In this document: in pieces, positions 1 to 11,039 of the stretch
Layout: every line of letters starts with the position of its first letter
Position numbering within the stretch: the first letter of the stretch is position 1
Source: Viscum album
Taxonomy: Eukaryota > Streptophyta > Magnoliopsida > Santalales > Viscaceae
NCBI GenBank assembly: GCA_963277665.1
Contig: OY728128.1
Span: 1,350,558,356-1,350,622,355, forward strand
DNA: 64,000 nucleotides
Direction of reading: 5' to 3'
Notes under the pieces: model-generated
Database searches by the model: none
Seen by the model: the letters and a program-made list of their open reading frames with translations, nothing else
What the model was told of the DNA's origin: nothing
Translations under genes and position numbers: made by a program

Positions 1-1012
1 CAGGGGACACGTTTCCATATTGGTGATCGTAGATCAACTCACCAAGTAGTCCCACTTCTTATCTATTTGATAGCAAAGTTTTTTAGAGAGATTGAGATGT
101 CTATATGTGTATGAGATAGTTCGACTCCATGGAGATCCATCAAAGATTATTTTTGATCATGATGATTGCTTTACATCCCAGTTTTGGAAGGGATTATAGG
201 AGGTATTTGGGACCCATTTAAGCTTGATCATAGCATTTCACCCCCAAACCAATGGCCAGACTGAGTGGACCATTCAAGTTCTGGAGGACATGTTGTGAGC
301 TTACATGTTGAAATTTGTCCATAATTTAGAGGATCACCTACCACTAGTGGAGTTTGCATAAAATAACCGATGTCATTCCACCATCAGTATGGAACCATTC
401 GGGGTCTTATAAAAGAGATCCTGCAGGTCACCACTTTGCTGAACTAACCTAGGAGAGTTAGCACTCATGGGTTTGTAATTGGTGGGAGCTATAACAGAGA
501 AGGTGCAGATCATCCAGGAGTGGATGAATACTGCACAAATTCATCAAAAGTCTTATATTGATAGGTGATATAGGCCTTTGGAGTTTTAATAAGGAGACCA
601 TGTGTTCCTATGGGTTTCACCTCGATGTGGATTATAGAGATTTGTTCGGGGTAGAAAGCTATCTCTAAGGTTCATCTGCCCTTTCCAAATATTCCTTAGA
701 GTTGGTGAGGTGTCATACTACTTAGATCTACCTCCATAGTTATACTAGGTACACGACGCCTTCCACGTGTTTCAGATGAGGAGGTATGTTCATGACCCAT
801 CGCACATCAGGAACTAAGGTGAGATGGACATCGAGGATGGAGCGACCTTTGCTGGGTACATGGTAGAGATCAACAATCGGTAGGAGAGGATCCTTCATGG
901 ATGATTGATTCATTTGGTGTGTTTTTTATGGAAGTAAGGGAATCTTTAGGAGAGAACATGGGAGCAGGAGGCTCATATTCATTCTCAGTACCCACATCTT
1001 TTTTAGTAGCCC
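1..1012 (+). pseudogene. Decayed gypsy integrase (core to chromodomain), RLG-1
   Basis: Integrase inserts element cDNA into the genome. Translating across several frames gives VDQLTK near position 30, the HPQTNGQTE...IQVLEDML block (about 240-295) holding the catalytic glutamate region, an ISMEPFGVL block near 385, then the C-terminal RRYVHDPSH, IEDGATF and TWEQE motifs up to about 965. Many stops and frameshifts interrupt it, for example directly after EDML. The longest open piece (901-1173) is only the tail plus LTR sequence. It is clearly non-functional, and the family assignment rests on motif order. Confidence 0.7.
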
Positions 1013-1057
1013 TTATTTTGGATTTTCGGGGATGTAAATACTCAAGGTTGAGAGAAT

Positions 1058-3690
1058 TTAATGTCTCTTATTTTCCGTATATATTTTTTATATATTATAT
1101 AGATTATTTTTCAAACCATTTTCTGAGACGATGTGATATTCTGAGGCCCGGTATGCCCAAAATAAATTTTTGAAATATATTAAATAGCACACATGTGAAA
1201 TTTTAATGAAAAGGTGGAATAAGTTCTAAATGGGTGTCAGGATCAGAAATATGATGGAACCATTAAACTCGTAACATGAGGTTTACCCTAGGCATGAATT
1301 AACATTATTTGGTGTGGGCCTTTAATGGAAAAGTTGTCATGAGGGATAAAATGAATAAAATTATTTAATAAAATTATTTTGTTTTGTTTTCATTGACGCA
1401 GCGACTAACAATACTTAAATATATTATAACAAAGAATTTATAGTCTTATTTGTATAACCCTAGATCCTTGGATAGGATTTTTGGAGAGAGCCTTGGATAA
1501 TCCTCTCAGGAGAACGATGATGGAATTTTTGATTGAAGATCGACGCACCTCATATTTGACGGATCTTTTCAACAATAATGAAGATGAAATGTTCTTCATC
1601 AGTGATTGAACCAAATTTAGGTAGGGAATGTGTTTTAATTTAGTTACTCCCCATTATGGATTTATTTGGTGAATGTAGACCAATTAATGAATAGATTGAT
1701 ATACGGTTTGATCGTCTTATGGGATGGACTTATTTTTAGGGTTTTGATGGGAGATTTATCTTGTGATTTAATCTAATTCTATTTTAATTATAATGTAAAT
1801 GAACTAATATCAAACCAAATATTTATTTCAAGTTTTATTCCTCTTGATTTATTTGTGATTTTCTATCCCAATTCATCATCCATCATGGGAATTCTTTGTT
1901 CGGCCCGTGACTCTAATTATCTTTATTGATTGATCATTGTGCACCCATTTCTTAGCATAAAAATACAATATCGTAGATATGGGATTATCATGGCATGAAG
2001 TAGGTGTGATGATAGAGATAGACTGATTAATATGATGTAGGATACCTGAATTCTCATTCTTCAGCGTTCTTCAGTGCACAATGAAGAATGATCATTTGAT
2101 CCATTTTTCAAGTAGATCTAATGATTAAACACATTGTTCAATGATGGCATGGAATAAAAGATATTGAATCTTCATTTTTTGTGGCGATATGATCATCGGA
2201 TTGAAGGCTGGAGGCATTGGATCGAACAAGGACAGTGGATATGGGATTCTACAAAATCCCAAACAACACAGCATATAAACCGGATCTACATGTCATGTAG
2301 GGCCCCCTAAGAGATAGCTAGGTTTATGGAGGAAGTTAAACATCACACAATGTGTGAACCCTATCACATAGCATGTGGTATCTCCCTAAATACTTGGCAT
2401 GTACTTTGGGAAGTACATTGATACGGGGTGGAGTACACGGGTTTCCTACACAACTTGTACTCCCCCGCACAACATGGGTTGGACCAGTACATGGGATAAT
2501 TCATGTACTAGTACGTGAACATGGGTACATGGGTAGAGTACACAGGATGCCTACACAATATGTACTATTACATGGACATAGTTTGATGACACAGGACGTT
2601 TAAATGGGTAGAACTCGGGGTCAAGGGACATGGTGTGTAACCGCTCCACACACTATGTACTATTTTATAAATTGATTAGAGACCTTTCCTCAATTACTTA
2701 GATAAGTTTTGTTAGGACTTGTTCCCATTATTCTTTCCTTGAAGGTTGGTATAGTATCGTTTTCTACTCCTAGGAAAATTCTCTCTTTAACATGAATTTT
2801 TAGATAGAGTCGTTGGAATCCCTTCAAGAGGCCCAGAGTGAGATCCCATATTCATATTTGTGCCTTAGGTAGAGTTCTTAGTATTGATGTGACCAACAAT
2901 ATATAGGAATTTATCCTCTACTTAGTAGGTTCATCCGTATTGAGTTTGTTGGTATCACCCAATGGCCCTAGTTGTGATCCTCATCTGTGTATCATATCTT
3001 TTTAGACTATTAGCATGTTCTTTCTCATGATGAGACCTGACGAGCAGTAACTCTTGGATGGACATCATCAGTACTATCAGAATTAGGAGTGTGTTCTACC
3101 AGATGAGTGCTTCATGGAATATTAAATCTAGAATACTAGGTCAGTATGCTACGGTTGTGCCTTGCCTCTAGACTATGTGTATTGTTGAGTATATCTAGAT
3201 ATTGTTATTATATGTGTTGTAGACATATACCTGTGTTGAGATGACTGTATTTACTTTGTTATGTTCTTTGTGTTTTGGAGGTTTCATACTGAGTATTGTC
3301 ATACTCACCCATGCATAGGCTTTACCCACACATTTCATTTATTGTGTAGATGATCGACCTTTTGATAGAGTCCTAGGAAGACCAGGACTAGGCAATTCTT
3401 AGTGAGATCAAATAGTACGAGGTGTGTTCCTAAGGATTTTAGACAACAATCCCAATACCTTTTATTTTAGGTTGGAATTTTGTTATAGAATCTTTGTGGT
3501 GGGATTATATTTGGCCCAATTTAATTTCTTTTACTTCCTATAATACTCTAGTTGTGGGATATAAATGTATTCATGCATTGGTTGTTTAGTTGTTTTTACA
3601 TTTCAGCATTTTGTGGGCTTGGAGATGTGTGTGTATGTGTGTCTAGGTACTTCGAAAATGCCACCAATGATATTGATATTCCTAGTTGGT
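1058..3690 (+). repeat. Probable 3' LTR of RLG-1
   Basis: It follows a degraded purine tract (GAGAGAAT at 1050-1057) placed where the element body ends. The expected TG start appears changed (TTAATGTCTC). The stretch is AT-rich, has no recognisable coding sequence and ends where RLG-2 RT similarity begins. Near 3300-3360 it has an ACTCACCC...TGTGTAG segment of a kind common in long gypsy LTRs. Both ends are estimates, because no paired LTR lies in the window. Confidence 0.45.
2340..2650. repeat. GTAC-rich degenerate tandem repeat inside the RLG-1 LTR
   Basis: About two to three diverged copies of a roughly 100-bp unit. Each carries GAGTACAC, then CCTACACAA, then TGTACT and ACATGG. The clearest pair starts near 2430 and 2535. 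The stretch is richer in GTAC and CACA/TGTG words than the surrounding LTR. The open frame at 2373-2603 is a by-product of the repeat and not a gene. Confidence 0.5.
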
Positions 3691-4960
3691 TCTAGTCACC
3701 AGGGCTTATCCTATTGGAGGTGATCTTGGGGAGTCATGGCATATGCCCAACTCAAACGGGTCTTGATAGATTTATTCTCCCTAGTGTTTCACCATGGGGA
3801 GCCCATATTCTCTTTATTAAGATGATAAATGGATTCATGGGGTTGTGCATTGATTATAGGGATATAAATGCTATTAAAATAAATAACAAGTACCCTCTAC
3901 ATCACATTTATGACCTATTTGATCAACTTCATGGATTCCAATATTATTCAAAGATTGATCTTGGTTATAGTTATCACTAATTGTGAGTAAAGAAGGAATA
4001 TATTCTAAAGAAAGATTTTCAAATGAGGTATGCACAGTATGAGTTTACAGAAATTCCATTTGGATTTACTAATGAAACCTCTGTTTTTATGGACCTAAAG
4101 AACAAATTATTTAAGGAATATCTAAATGATTTTGTTGTGGTATTCATTAATGATATTTTGGTGTATTATAAAACCTATGAGGACCATGAAAATAACTTGT
4201 GGATCATTATTAAGACTCTTATAAGGGAATAGATATATGGTAAATTTAGTAAGTGTGATTTATAGTTTCAAGAAGTTTCGTTAATTGGCCATATTGTCTC
4301 CAAGGATAGAATATCAGTTGATCCTGAAAAGACAAATGAAATTAGAGAATGGCCTACACCAATAAACATAACTAAGGTGCATAGTTTCATTAGTTTAGTA
4401 GGTTATTATCAGTGATTATTTCAGAATTTTTCCTAATTGGATAACCCATTTACCAAGCTTACAAATAAAGGGGTTAAGTTTGTCTGGAAAAAGGAATGTG
4501 AATAATTATTTAATGAACTAAATAAAAGATTATTCAATTATCCTATTTTGAATTTACCATCTGGAAGTGATGGGTTTTTCATATATAGTAATTCAATGAA
4601 GAAGGGACTTGTTTTTTTTTCTTAATGAAAAATGATAAAGTTATTGCATATGCGTCAAGACAATTGAAGACTCATGAATAGAACTCTCCAACCCAGATAT
4701 TAAGTTAGTGGCTATAATTTTCACTTTGAAAATATGAATACATTATATCTATAGTGAAAGATGTGAGATATACATGGATCATAAAATTATGAAATACATT
4801 TTCTTACAGATTGAGCTCAACATGAGAAAAAGGTGATGGATCTAGCTACTCAAGGATTATGATTTCTCAATACACTACCACCCAGGGAAAGAAAATAAGG
4901 TAACAAATGAATTGAGTATGAAGGATCATGGAATTTTAACTGAAATGAAAATTAAAAAGG
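3690..4960 (+). pseudogene. Decayed gypsy reverse transcriptase and RNase H, RLG-2
   Basis: RT copies element RNA into DNA. Visible in order: SVSPWGAHILFIK (about 3784), CIDYRDINAI, KYPLHHIYDLFDQL and SKIDLGYS (catalytic Asp kept). After a stop come YEFTEIPFGFTNET and FINDILVY near 4143-4166, where the YxDD-type box has Asn for its first Asp. Then SVDPEKTNEIREWP, the RNase H region (4560-4860) and the HYHPGKEN motif near 4870 that ends RNase H in this group. Several stops and frame changes lie between these blocks. The first Asp of the box is lost, so it is inactive even apart from the stops. Confidence 0.85.
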
Positions 4961-5159
4961 ATCCTATGTTCATGGATCTAGTAAAGATGGATATGGGAAT
5001 TTCTAAGGAAGCAAATACATTAATAATTTTTCAAATGATTGAAAACCCATATTTATTATAGAATATAAAGAATTCTCAATCTGATGATGATAACTTTCAA
5101 AAGAAAATTAAAGAAGACTTTTTCTGTGAAGATGGTGTTCTAAAATTTGGAAAAATATT

Positions 5160-6203
5160 TTATGTTCCATCTGTACCTAAGCTAAAAAGGTAATTTTTGT
5201 ATGATTTTAATATCTCAAATTTCATTACACATCCTGGTAGAACAAATATGTATAGGGAATTGAAGGAACATTTTTTTGTGGTATAACATGAAGCAGGAAA
5301 TTGATAATTATGTGTCTCAGTTCTTGGTTTATAAACAAGTGAAATTTGTGAGGTAGAATAATAAAGGAGTCTTATAACCTCTTTCTATTCCTATGTGAAA
5401 ATGGGATGAAATTGTTATGGAATTTTTAATGGGACTACCAAAGACTCTTAGAAATAATGATGCAATGTGGGTTATCATTGATCTCCTAACCAAATATACA
5501 TATTTCCTTACTATAAAAGAAGATATTATACTTGATCACCTCACAAGGCTCTATATTAATGAATTTGTAAGACTTTACAGTACAACTCTATCAATTGTTT
5601 TTGATTGAGATCTATTCATTACATTGAAATTATTGAAAAGTCTTTAGAAGGATCTTGACACTGAGCTCTATTTGAGAACTGACTACCATACTCAAACTAA
5701 TGGATAGTCTAAAATAATGATTCAAACAATGGGATACATATTAATTTCATGATCACTCTACTTTAAAGGTGTGTGGTATCAGTACTTAACTTTGGTAGAG
5801 TTTTACTATAATAATAATTTTCATTAAAGTATTAAAATGGAGTTATATGAATCATTATATGGAAAGATATGTCGTACACCAACTTGTTGGGATGAAGTTG
5901 GTGAAAGGAAACTCTTAGAACTAGAAATTATTGAATATGTGATGACAAAGGTAAAGGATATTCAGGATTATATTAAATCATCACAAAGTAGAAAAAAGAG
6001 TTATGCTGATAATAAAAGGAAATATTTAGAGTTCCAAGTGGAGATCATGTTTTCTTGAAACTATCTTAATGTAAGGGTATTATAAGGTTTGGTAAGAAAG
6101 GTAAACTGATCCCCAAGTACATCATATTCTTTGATATTCTTGAAAGAGTTGGAGTTTTTTCTTATTTTTTGGAAATTCTACCAAATCTCTCAAAGGTACA
6201 TGA
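5160..6203 (+). pseudogene. Decayed gypsy integrase, RLG-2 (part before the copia insertion)
   Basis: A zinc-finger region is weakly visible (RTNMYRELKEHFF near 5240). The core begins around 5417: MEFLMGLPKT, then NNDAMWVIIDLLTKYTYF with the first catalytic Asp, followed by decayed TDYHTQTNG (5680-5703) and YNNNFH. A clean open piece at 5837-6058 covers ELYESLYGK to the QSRKKSYAD motif. The frame then reads LSKVHD and stops at the RLC-1 insertion point (6203). The next residues, starting VFHISML, lie 8.25 kb away at 14460. Broken by stops, a frameshift and the insertion. Confidence 0.85.
6199..6203. repeat. Left target-site duplication of RLC-1 (CATGA)
   Basis: CATGA at 6199-6203 pairs with CACGA at 14455-14459, one substitution. 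Removing RLC-1 and one copy restores the RLG-2 integrase reading frame ...KVHDVFH..., which supports the assignment independently. Confidence 0.85.
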
Positions 6204-7414
6204 TGAAGGACCATGGGACACCCTAAGAGGGGGTGAATTAGGGTTTAAAATTTTCTTTCAAAATGTTGGATCTTGATCCCTTTTTAGAAGGAACCTGTTA
6301 GACCTGTCATATATACACATGCAAAGAGAAGACAAAGCAATTTTTACTTGGTTCACTGCTAAGGGATGGTCCAAGGAGCATACGCCAACAAGATGTCGGT
6401 CGTACCAAAGTCCACTAATCTTTACTAGTTTGTGTATTACAAAGGTTCAGTCACAGTCACTCTGTTCTAGGCTCACTGCCTTTACAATGGTTCAAGGATA
6501 GCTCATTGCGTCCCTTGGATCACTTCCATCAACTCCCCCTAGCGCACTGACTTGAGAGAAGTCTAACTCGGTTTATAGACTTGAAGGTCGCTTCAATAGA
6601 TTTTCATTGAAGTGTTTATCTCTATTCAGAATGAGACACTACTTGCATCGAAGTCCAGAATTGATGCACTTGAAAGCACTGAACTGCTGAACAGGATATT
6701 CAGAACATGTAATCAGCTTACACTAAAAATTACGTGAAACACCTACCCTATGCGTGAAAGATCTTACTTTTGCAAGAAATATTTCCTTTTCATAAAAGAT
6801 CCAATATTGGAATGAAATATTTGACTTTTGTGCACAAGATTATCTTTGGCGTGCAAGATTAACCCTCTTCCAATCTTTCACATGAAAATCTTTCGTGCGG
6901 AAGATCAACCAAATTTTCATTGAAAAATTCTTAAGTATTCCATGGGGGTAGGTTCCTATTTATAGGCCTCTATGACCCTATACAAAAGTTTATAATGTGT
7001 CTTTTTCGTTGCGTGCAAGATTCTTCATGATCATGCAAAAACCCCTTTTGACGTCACATTGGGTGCGTAATATTCTTTTGTGCAACCTCGTCTTTCACGC
7101 ACATTTAAGTCTTGCACACACTTTTTTCTTTGCCATATTTTGATGCATTGATCCCAAATTAGGCCTTACCCTCAAATTCATAAACACCCTTTAAACTTGC
7201 ATGCAACTCTCTTTTCCAAACACACATTTCTCCATTTTCTGATTTTCAGGCCCAAAAATTTGGCAAACACTGGGAAATGATGATACCTTCAATATTGTTG
7301 TCCTCTTGAACTATATGATCCATTTCCTGGAAAACATTCTGAACTTCCAATGAGTATTGACAACAAACACAAACCATAATCCATTTCCTGCATATAAATG
7401 TTGTGGTTCCAACA
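6204..7414 (-). repeat. 3' LTR of RLC-1
   Basis: 1211 bp. It aligns throughout with 13242-14454 with many substitutions. On the - strand it starts TGTTGGAACC and ends ...GGTCCTTCA, just before the CATGA duplication. It contains a conserved TATA box (6957-6966) and clusters of GTGCAAGAT-like words. Confidence 0.92.
6957..6966 (-). promoter_or_regulatory. TATA box in the RLC-1 3' LTR
   Basis: The - strand reads CTATAAATAG, about 450 nt from the LTR start. The other LTR carries the same ten bases at 13995-14004, unlike much of the surrounding sequence. This is likely the element's transcription start region. Confidence 0.65.
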
Positions 7415-7432
7415 ATCCCCCCTTTGGGTTTG
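7415..7432 (-). other. Polypurine tract of RLC-1
   Basis: The - strand reads AACCCAAAGGGGGGAT directly upstream of the 3' LTR start TGTTGGAACC. This is the expected plus-strand primer site. Confidence 0.8.
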
Positions 7433-7920
7433 TTGGAAATCTCTAGATAAATTTAATAGATCACCAGCCACAAGAAAAACCTGAAATGAAAGAATAAACT
7501 CAGACAACACTCTAAGTTTACATGAGCAATTATTAGTGTAGAAAACAATATGGGAATATTTAATTGGGTTCCCATGTTTTTTAATTCTTAAAGATGCCCA
7601 AGTTATTCTCTTACTGTGTCACAGAAGCATTACATGCCCTGAATGTATTCCTTCTCCTCCTAACACTAAATTATCATCGTGTCACAGAATCATTACATGT
7701 CCATTACATGTGTCCTGAATTTATTCCTTCTCCCCCATTGACAATAAACACAAATAATAATATTTGTTCATTGTACAGCTCAAAACACCCCTTGGATAGT
7801 ATCTCCCCCATAAACCAACATCGAATCCACAAATAGATTAAAAATAGTTAACATAACTAGGGATATGGTAATTTCGTAACCTCCTTATGTACTAGGAGGT
7901 GGCTAAACTCCGAGGTTCAA
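7433..7920. other. Non-coding spacer between copia RNase H and polypurine tract
   Basis: About 490 bp of RLC-1 with no recognisable protein motif on either strand. The + strand open frame 7594-7836 shows no family motif. An untranslated 3' region or a decayed extra frame are both possible. Confidence 0.5.
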
Positions 7921-8480
7921 CTAATATTTCTCAAACACATCTGCTGACAGTGGCTTGGTCAGGATATCAGCCACTTGCTCATCAGTTCCTACATGATTTA
8001 TTTTAATCATATCTTGTTCAACTTTTTCCTTGATAAAGTGATATCTGATTTCAATATGTTTTATATGAGAATGCTGAAAAGGATTCTTTATAAGATCAAT
8101 TGTGTTCTTTTTATCATAATAAGTCACCATTGTTTGTTTCACCTCATCACCAATATCTATTAGTTGTTTTTATATCCACAGTAGTTGAGTTCATGCCTTT
8201 GTAGTGGAGATATACTCAGCTTCAGTAGTACTAAGAGAAGTACTTTATTGTTTCTTTCTCAACCATCCAACATATTTCTTCCCAATATAGAATGCACCAC
8301 CACTCGTGTACTTTCGGCCAACTATATCTCTAGCCCAGTCAGCATCAGAAAATGTTGATAGTTCATTATCTCTTCCTGTAGCAAATTATAACCCATAATT
8401 ATGAGTACCTTGAATGTACCTCATGATTCTTTTCATGGTCTCCATATGTTCCTCCTTTTGATTACTCTGAAAGCGGGACA
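7921..8480 (-). pseudogene. Decayed copia RNase H, RLC-1
   Basis: RNase H removes the RNA strand during reverse transcription. Reading on the - strand: MKRIMRYIQGT, then SDADWARD (catalytic region), GRKYTSGGAF, STTEAEYIS (8210-8240, catalytic Glu kept), and finally the open piece 7921-8142 with KHIEIRYHFIKEK and the typical copia end motif EQVADILTKPL. Stops break it before and after the STTEAE block. Order and spacing are normal for copia. Confidence 0.88.
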
Positions 8481-8484
8481 CTAA

Positions 8485-9450
8485 GCATGTTGCAAAGACA
8501 ATGTCTGGTTATGTCACTTTTAGGTACAGTAAGCTTCTTATAATTCTCCTATACATTGTGGGATCCACAGATGTCCCATCCTCATGCTTTCCGAGTTTTA
8601 TTCCAATCTCAATCGAAGTTTCCATTGGTTTGGAATCTTTCATATTGAGTTTCTTTATCATATCTATTTCATACTTTTACTGAGAAATGAAATTTTAATT
8701 CATATTATGAGTCACCTTCAACCCTAAAAAGTATGTGAGTTCACCAATCATGGACATTTCAAATTCTGATTTCATGTGATTGGAAAATTCATCCACTAAT
8801 CCCTTCCTATTTCCACTGAAAATAATATCATCCACTTATACCAATACCATAAACCAATCCTTTTGATAATTCTTCACATAGATATTGTGATACACTCCCC
8901 CTCTTTTAAACTCAAGCTTTCTTAGATAAGAGTCCAACTAAGGGTACCATGCTCGTGGTGCCTGTTTCAAGCCATAGAGAGATTTCTTTAATTTACAAAC
9001 CTTCATTTCATCATTTCCAAGAAAGAACCTCATGGGTTGTTCGATGTATACTTCTTATTAAAAAACTCCATTTAAGAATGATTTCTTGACATCCATTTGA
9101 TAAACTTCATAACCTATTTGGATTTCCATGGAAATAAAAAACCTGATTTACTCCAGTCTTTCTATTGGATAAAATGTATCTTAAACATCAATGCCTTCAA
9201 CTTGTGATTATTCTTTACAAACCAATTTCTCCTTGTTTCTGACCACATTTCCATACTCGACAAATTTTTTCTTGAAGATCCACTTTGTACCTATCACATT
9301 GTGACCTTCTGGTCTCTTGACTAAGTCCCATGTCTAATTCTTGTCAATCTAATCTAACTCTTCATTTATGGCTTTCACCCATGATTCATCCTTTGCAGCT
9401 TCTTCAAATGAGGATGGTTCCACGACTAACAGAAATATAGATTGTGTATT
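8485..9450 (-). pseudogene. Decayed copia reverse transcriptase, RLC-1
   Basis: - strand blocks in order: NEELDQID (about 9340-9365), GTKWIFKKKF, YQMDVKKSFLNG (catalytic Asp kept), [14 protein letters not shown] (8950-8995), then the active-site box near 8830-8850. There a stop replaces the residue before VDDI, so both catalytic Asp codons remain. GNRKGLVDEF and ELTYFLGL follow. At least six stops are visible. No open frame longer than 60 codons remains on this strand, which is why no single gene stands out here. Confidence 0.86.
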
Positions 9451-9539
9451 ATTCATTATTCTCCTTATTTGTGTGAGTGTTGTCCAATCCCTAAAAATGT
9501 TGGATTGATCAATTTTTTCTCTACAATTCCTCCTTTTAT

Positions 9540-10345
9540 ATTCAACTAAATTCTATCCAGTTCAGGTTTCCTCTTCAGATTCTTCTTCTAAGTAAACATT
9601 ATGATGTGACTCGTGAGAGTTTTGTACACCTTTCTCTATTTCTTTATTTTCATTTGATCCATGTTGACCTTCTTCCTCATATTCTATCACATCAATATAC
9701 GAATTCCTTGAATCATTTGAGGTTTTATCTTCAATGATCTTAACATCGTTTCTTTCCACAATCCTTCCCAAATGCTTTTTGAAACACTTGTAGGCTTTTC
9801 TTCTCATTGAGTATCCAAGGAAAATTCCTTCATCTGCATTGTCACCATAATTCTCTTGATTTCCTTCTTTATTTTTTATGAAACATTTACCTTCAAAAAT
9901 ACAAAAGTATTTCAAATAGGGCTTCCTTCCACGCCACAGTTCATATGGTGTCTTCGTTTCACCCATATAAAATCCCTGTTCGATTTTTAATATACATTAA
10001 AGCTTGAATATCCTCTTTACAGTAATGTTGAGGAATACGAATCTCAATTAGCATAGTTCTTTCCATGTTGTTCACCTGTAGATTTCTATGCTCATCAACT
10101 CCATTTTGATGTGTATTTATCACAGTAGCTACCTCATGTTGTATCTCACGCTTCTCAAGGTAATTTTCAAATTCAATGGATGTGTATTCCCCTCCATTGT
10201 CAGAACGTAACACTTTGATTGTTCATCTAGTATCATTCTTAGAGATTCGATGATATGTCTTCATGTAGTCAAGAACTTTTAATTTCCTATGTATAACCAT
10301 TTCACATGCCATTATACTATAATCATATATGAAAATGAAGAAGTA
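9540..10345 (-). pseudogene. Decayed copia integrase, RLC-1
   Basis: Two overlapping open pieces (10213-9959 and 9966-9562) in different frames. The first holds LRSDNGGEYTS (second catalytic Asp), ENYLEKREIQHE and a decayed NNMERTMLIE carrying the catalytic Glu. The second holds KTPYELWRGRKPYLKYFCIF, DEGIFLGYS and the conserved KAYKCF...RNDVKI C-terminal pattern of copia integrase. The frame change near 9960 falls between ILYG and MGETKTPYE. An acidic, Glu/Asn-rich tail (9562-9720) links integrase to RT. Confidence 0.9.
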
Positions 10346-10348
10346 CCT

Positions 10349-11000
10349 TTATCTATGAGTTTTGGTAACATTTATCAGGCCACATACGTCTGTATGAATG
10401 AGATCAAGAAGATGAGATTCCCTTTTCTTCTTTGGAAAATATGAACTGTAAACTATCTTCCTCTGAATGAAAGCATCACAAGACTTTTCATGATCACGCT
10501 TCAAGTTGGGAATATCTATCATAATATTCAGTTTTGATATCTTCTCCATGTCTTGTTGATTGATGTTCCCCAATATTTGATGCCACAAGTTGTTTTCTTA
10601 TTCAACTTTCATATAGAAAATGTTTTCTTTACTATCAACCTGATATAGGTTTCCTTCTATTCTGCATCCTTTCATAATTGAATATATTTTCTTTCCCTTG
10701 ATAGTACAGCCTTTCTGATTAAAAGTAACAATAAGTCCTCGGTCATAGAGTTTACTCACACTGAAGAGATTATGATGTAGGCCATCCACATAAAGGACTA
10801 AAGTTTTCTTTATCTCTCCATTATCTAGTTCAGTACTTCCACTACCTTTGATATCCAGAGCTCCATCATTACCAAATCATATTGTTCCATCAACCCTCCT
10901 CTTGACATTCGTTAACAAGTATGCATTACCTGTTATATGATATGAACAACCGCTATCCAGAATCTAGGTGTTATTTCTTTTTGTTACTTTGAGGGTTACC
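10349..11000 (-). pseudogene. Decayed copia protease and GAG-pre-integrase, RLC-1
   Basis: The aspartic protease motif ILDSGCSYHITGN is readable around 10910-10960, so its catalytic Asp is kept. GLHHNLFSVSKLYDRG follows (10790-10740, the standard protease C-terminus), and then the GAG-pre-integrase zinc region. That region has WHQILGNINQQDMEKI and a CDAF at the second Cys pair, where one Cys is replaced by Phe. LLDLIHTDVCG leads into integrase. Interrupted by a stop between 10598 and 10588 and by a frameshift. Confidence 0.88.
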
Positions 11001-11039
11001 TCTACAAGGTTGGATTTCTCAACATTATTTTTTTATTTC

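Larger units (their letters stand above)
1..3690 (+). mobile_element. RLG-1: 3' part of a Ty3/gypsy chromovirus (integrase end plus 3' LTR)
   Basis: The element enters the window inside its integrase core and continues through the chromodomain-like C-terminus, a weak polypurine tract and a long AT-rich LTR-like stretch. Its integrase tail (a YVHDPSH-type motif, then an ERILxG...LVxxLW...TWE pattern) resembles that of RLG-5 and RLG-6 more than RLG-2. gag, protease, RT and the 5' LTR must lie upstream if they exist. The right edge is where RLG-2 RT-like sequence starts, about 3690. I cannot place it exactly because no second LTR is available. RLG-1 may be nested in RLG-2, which would explain why RLG-2 has no gag or protease here. 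Confidence 0.6.
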
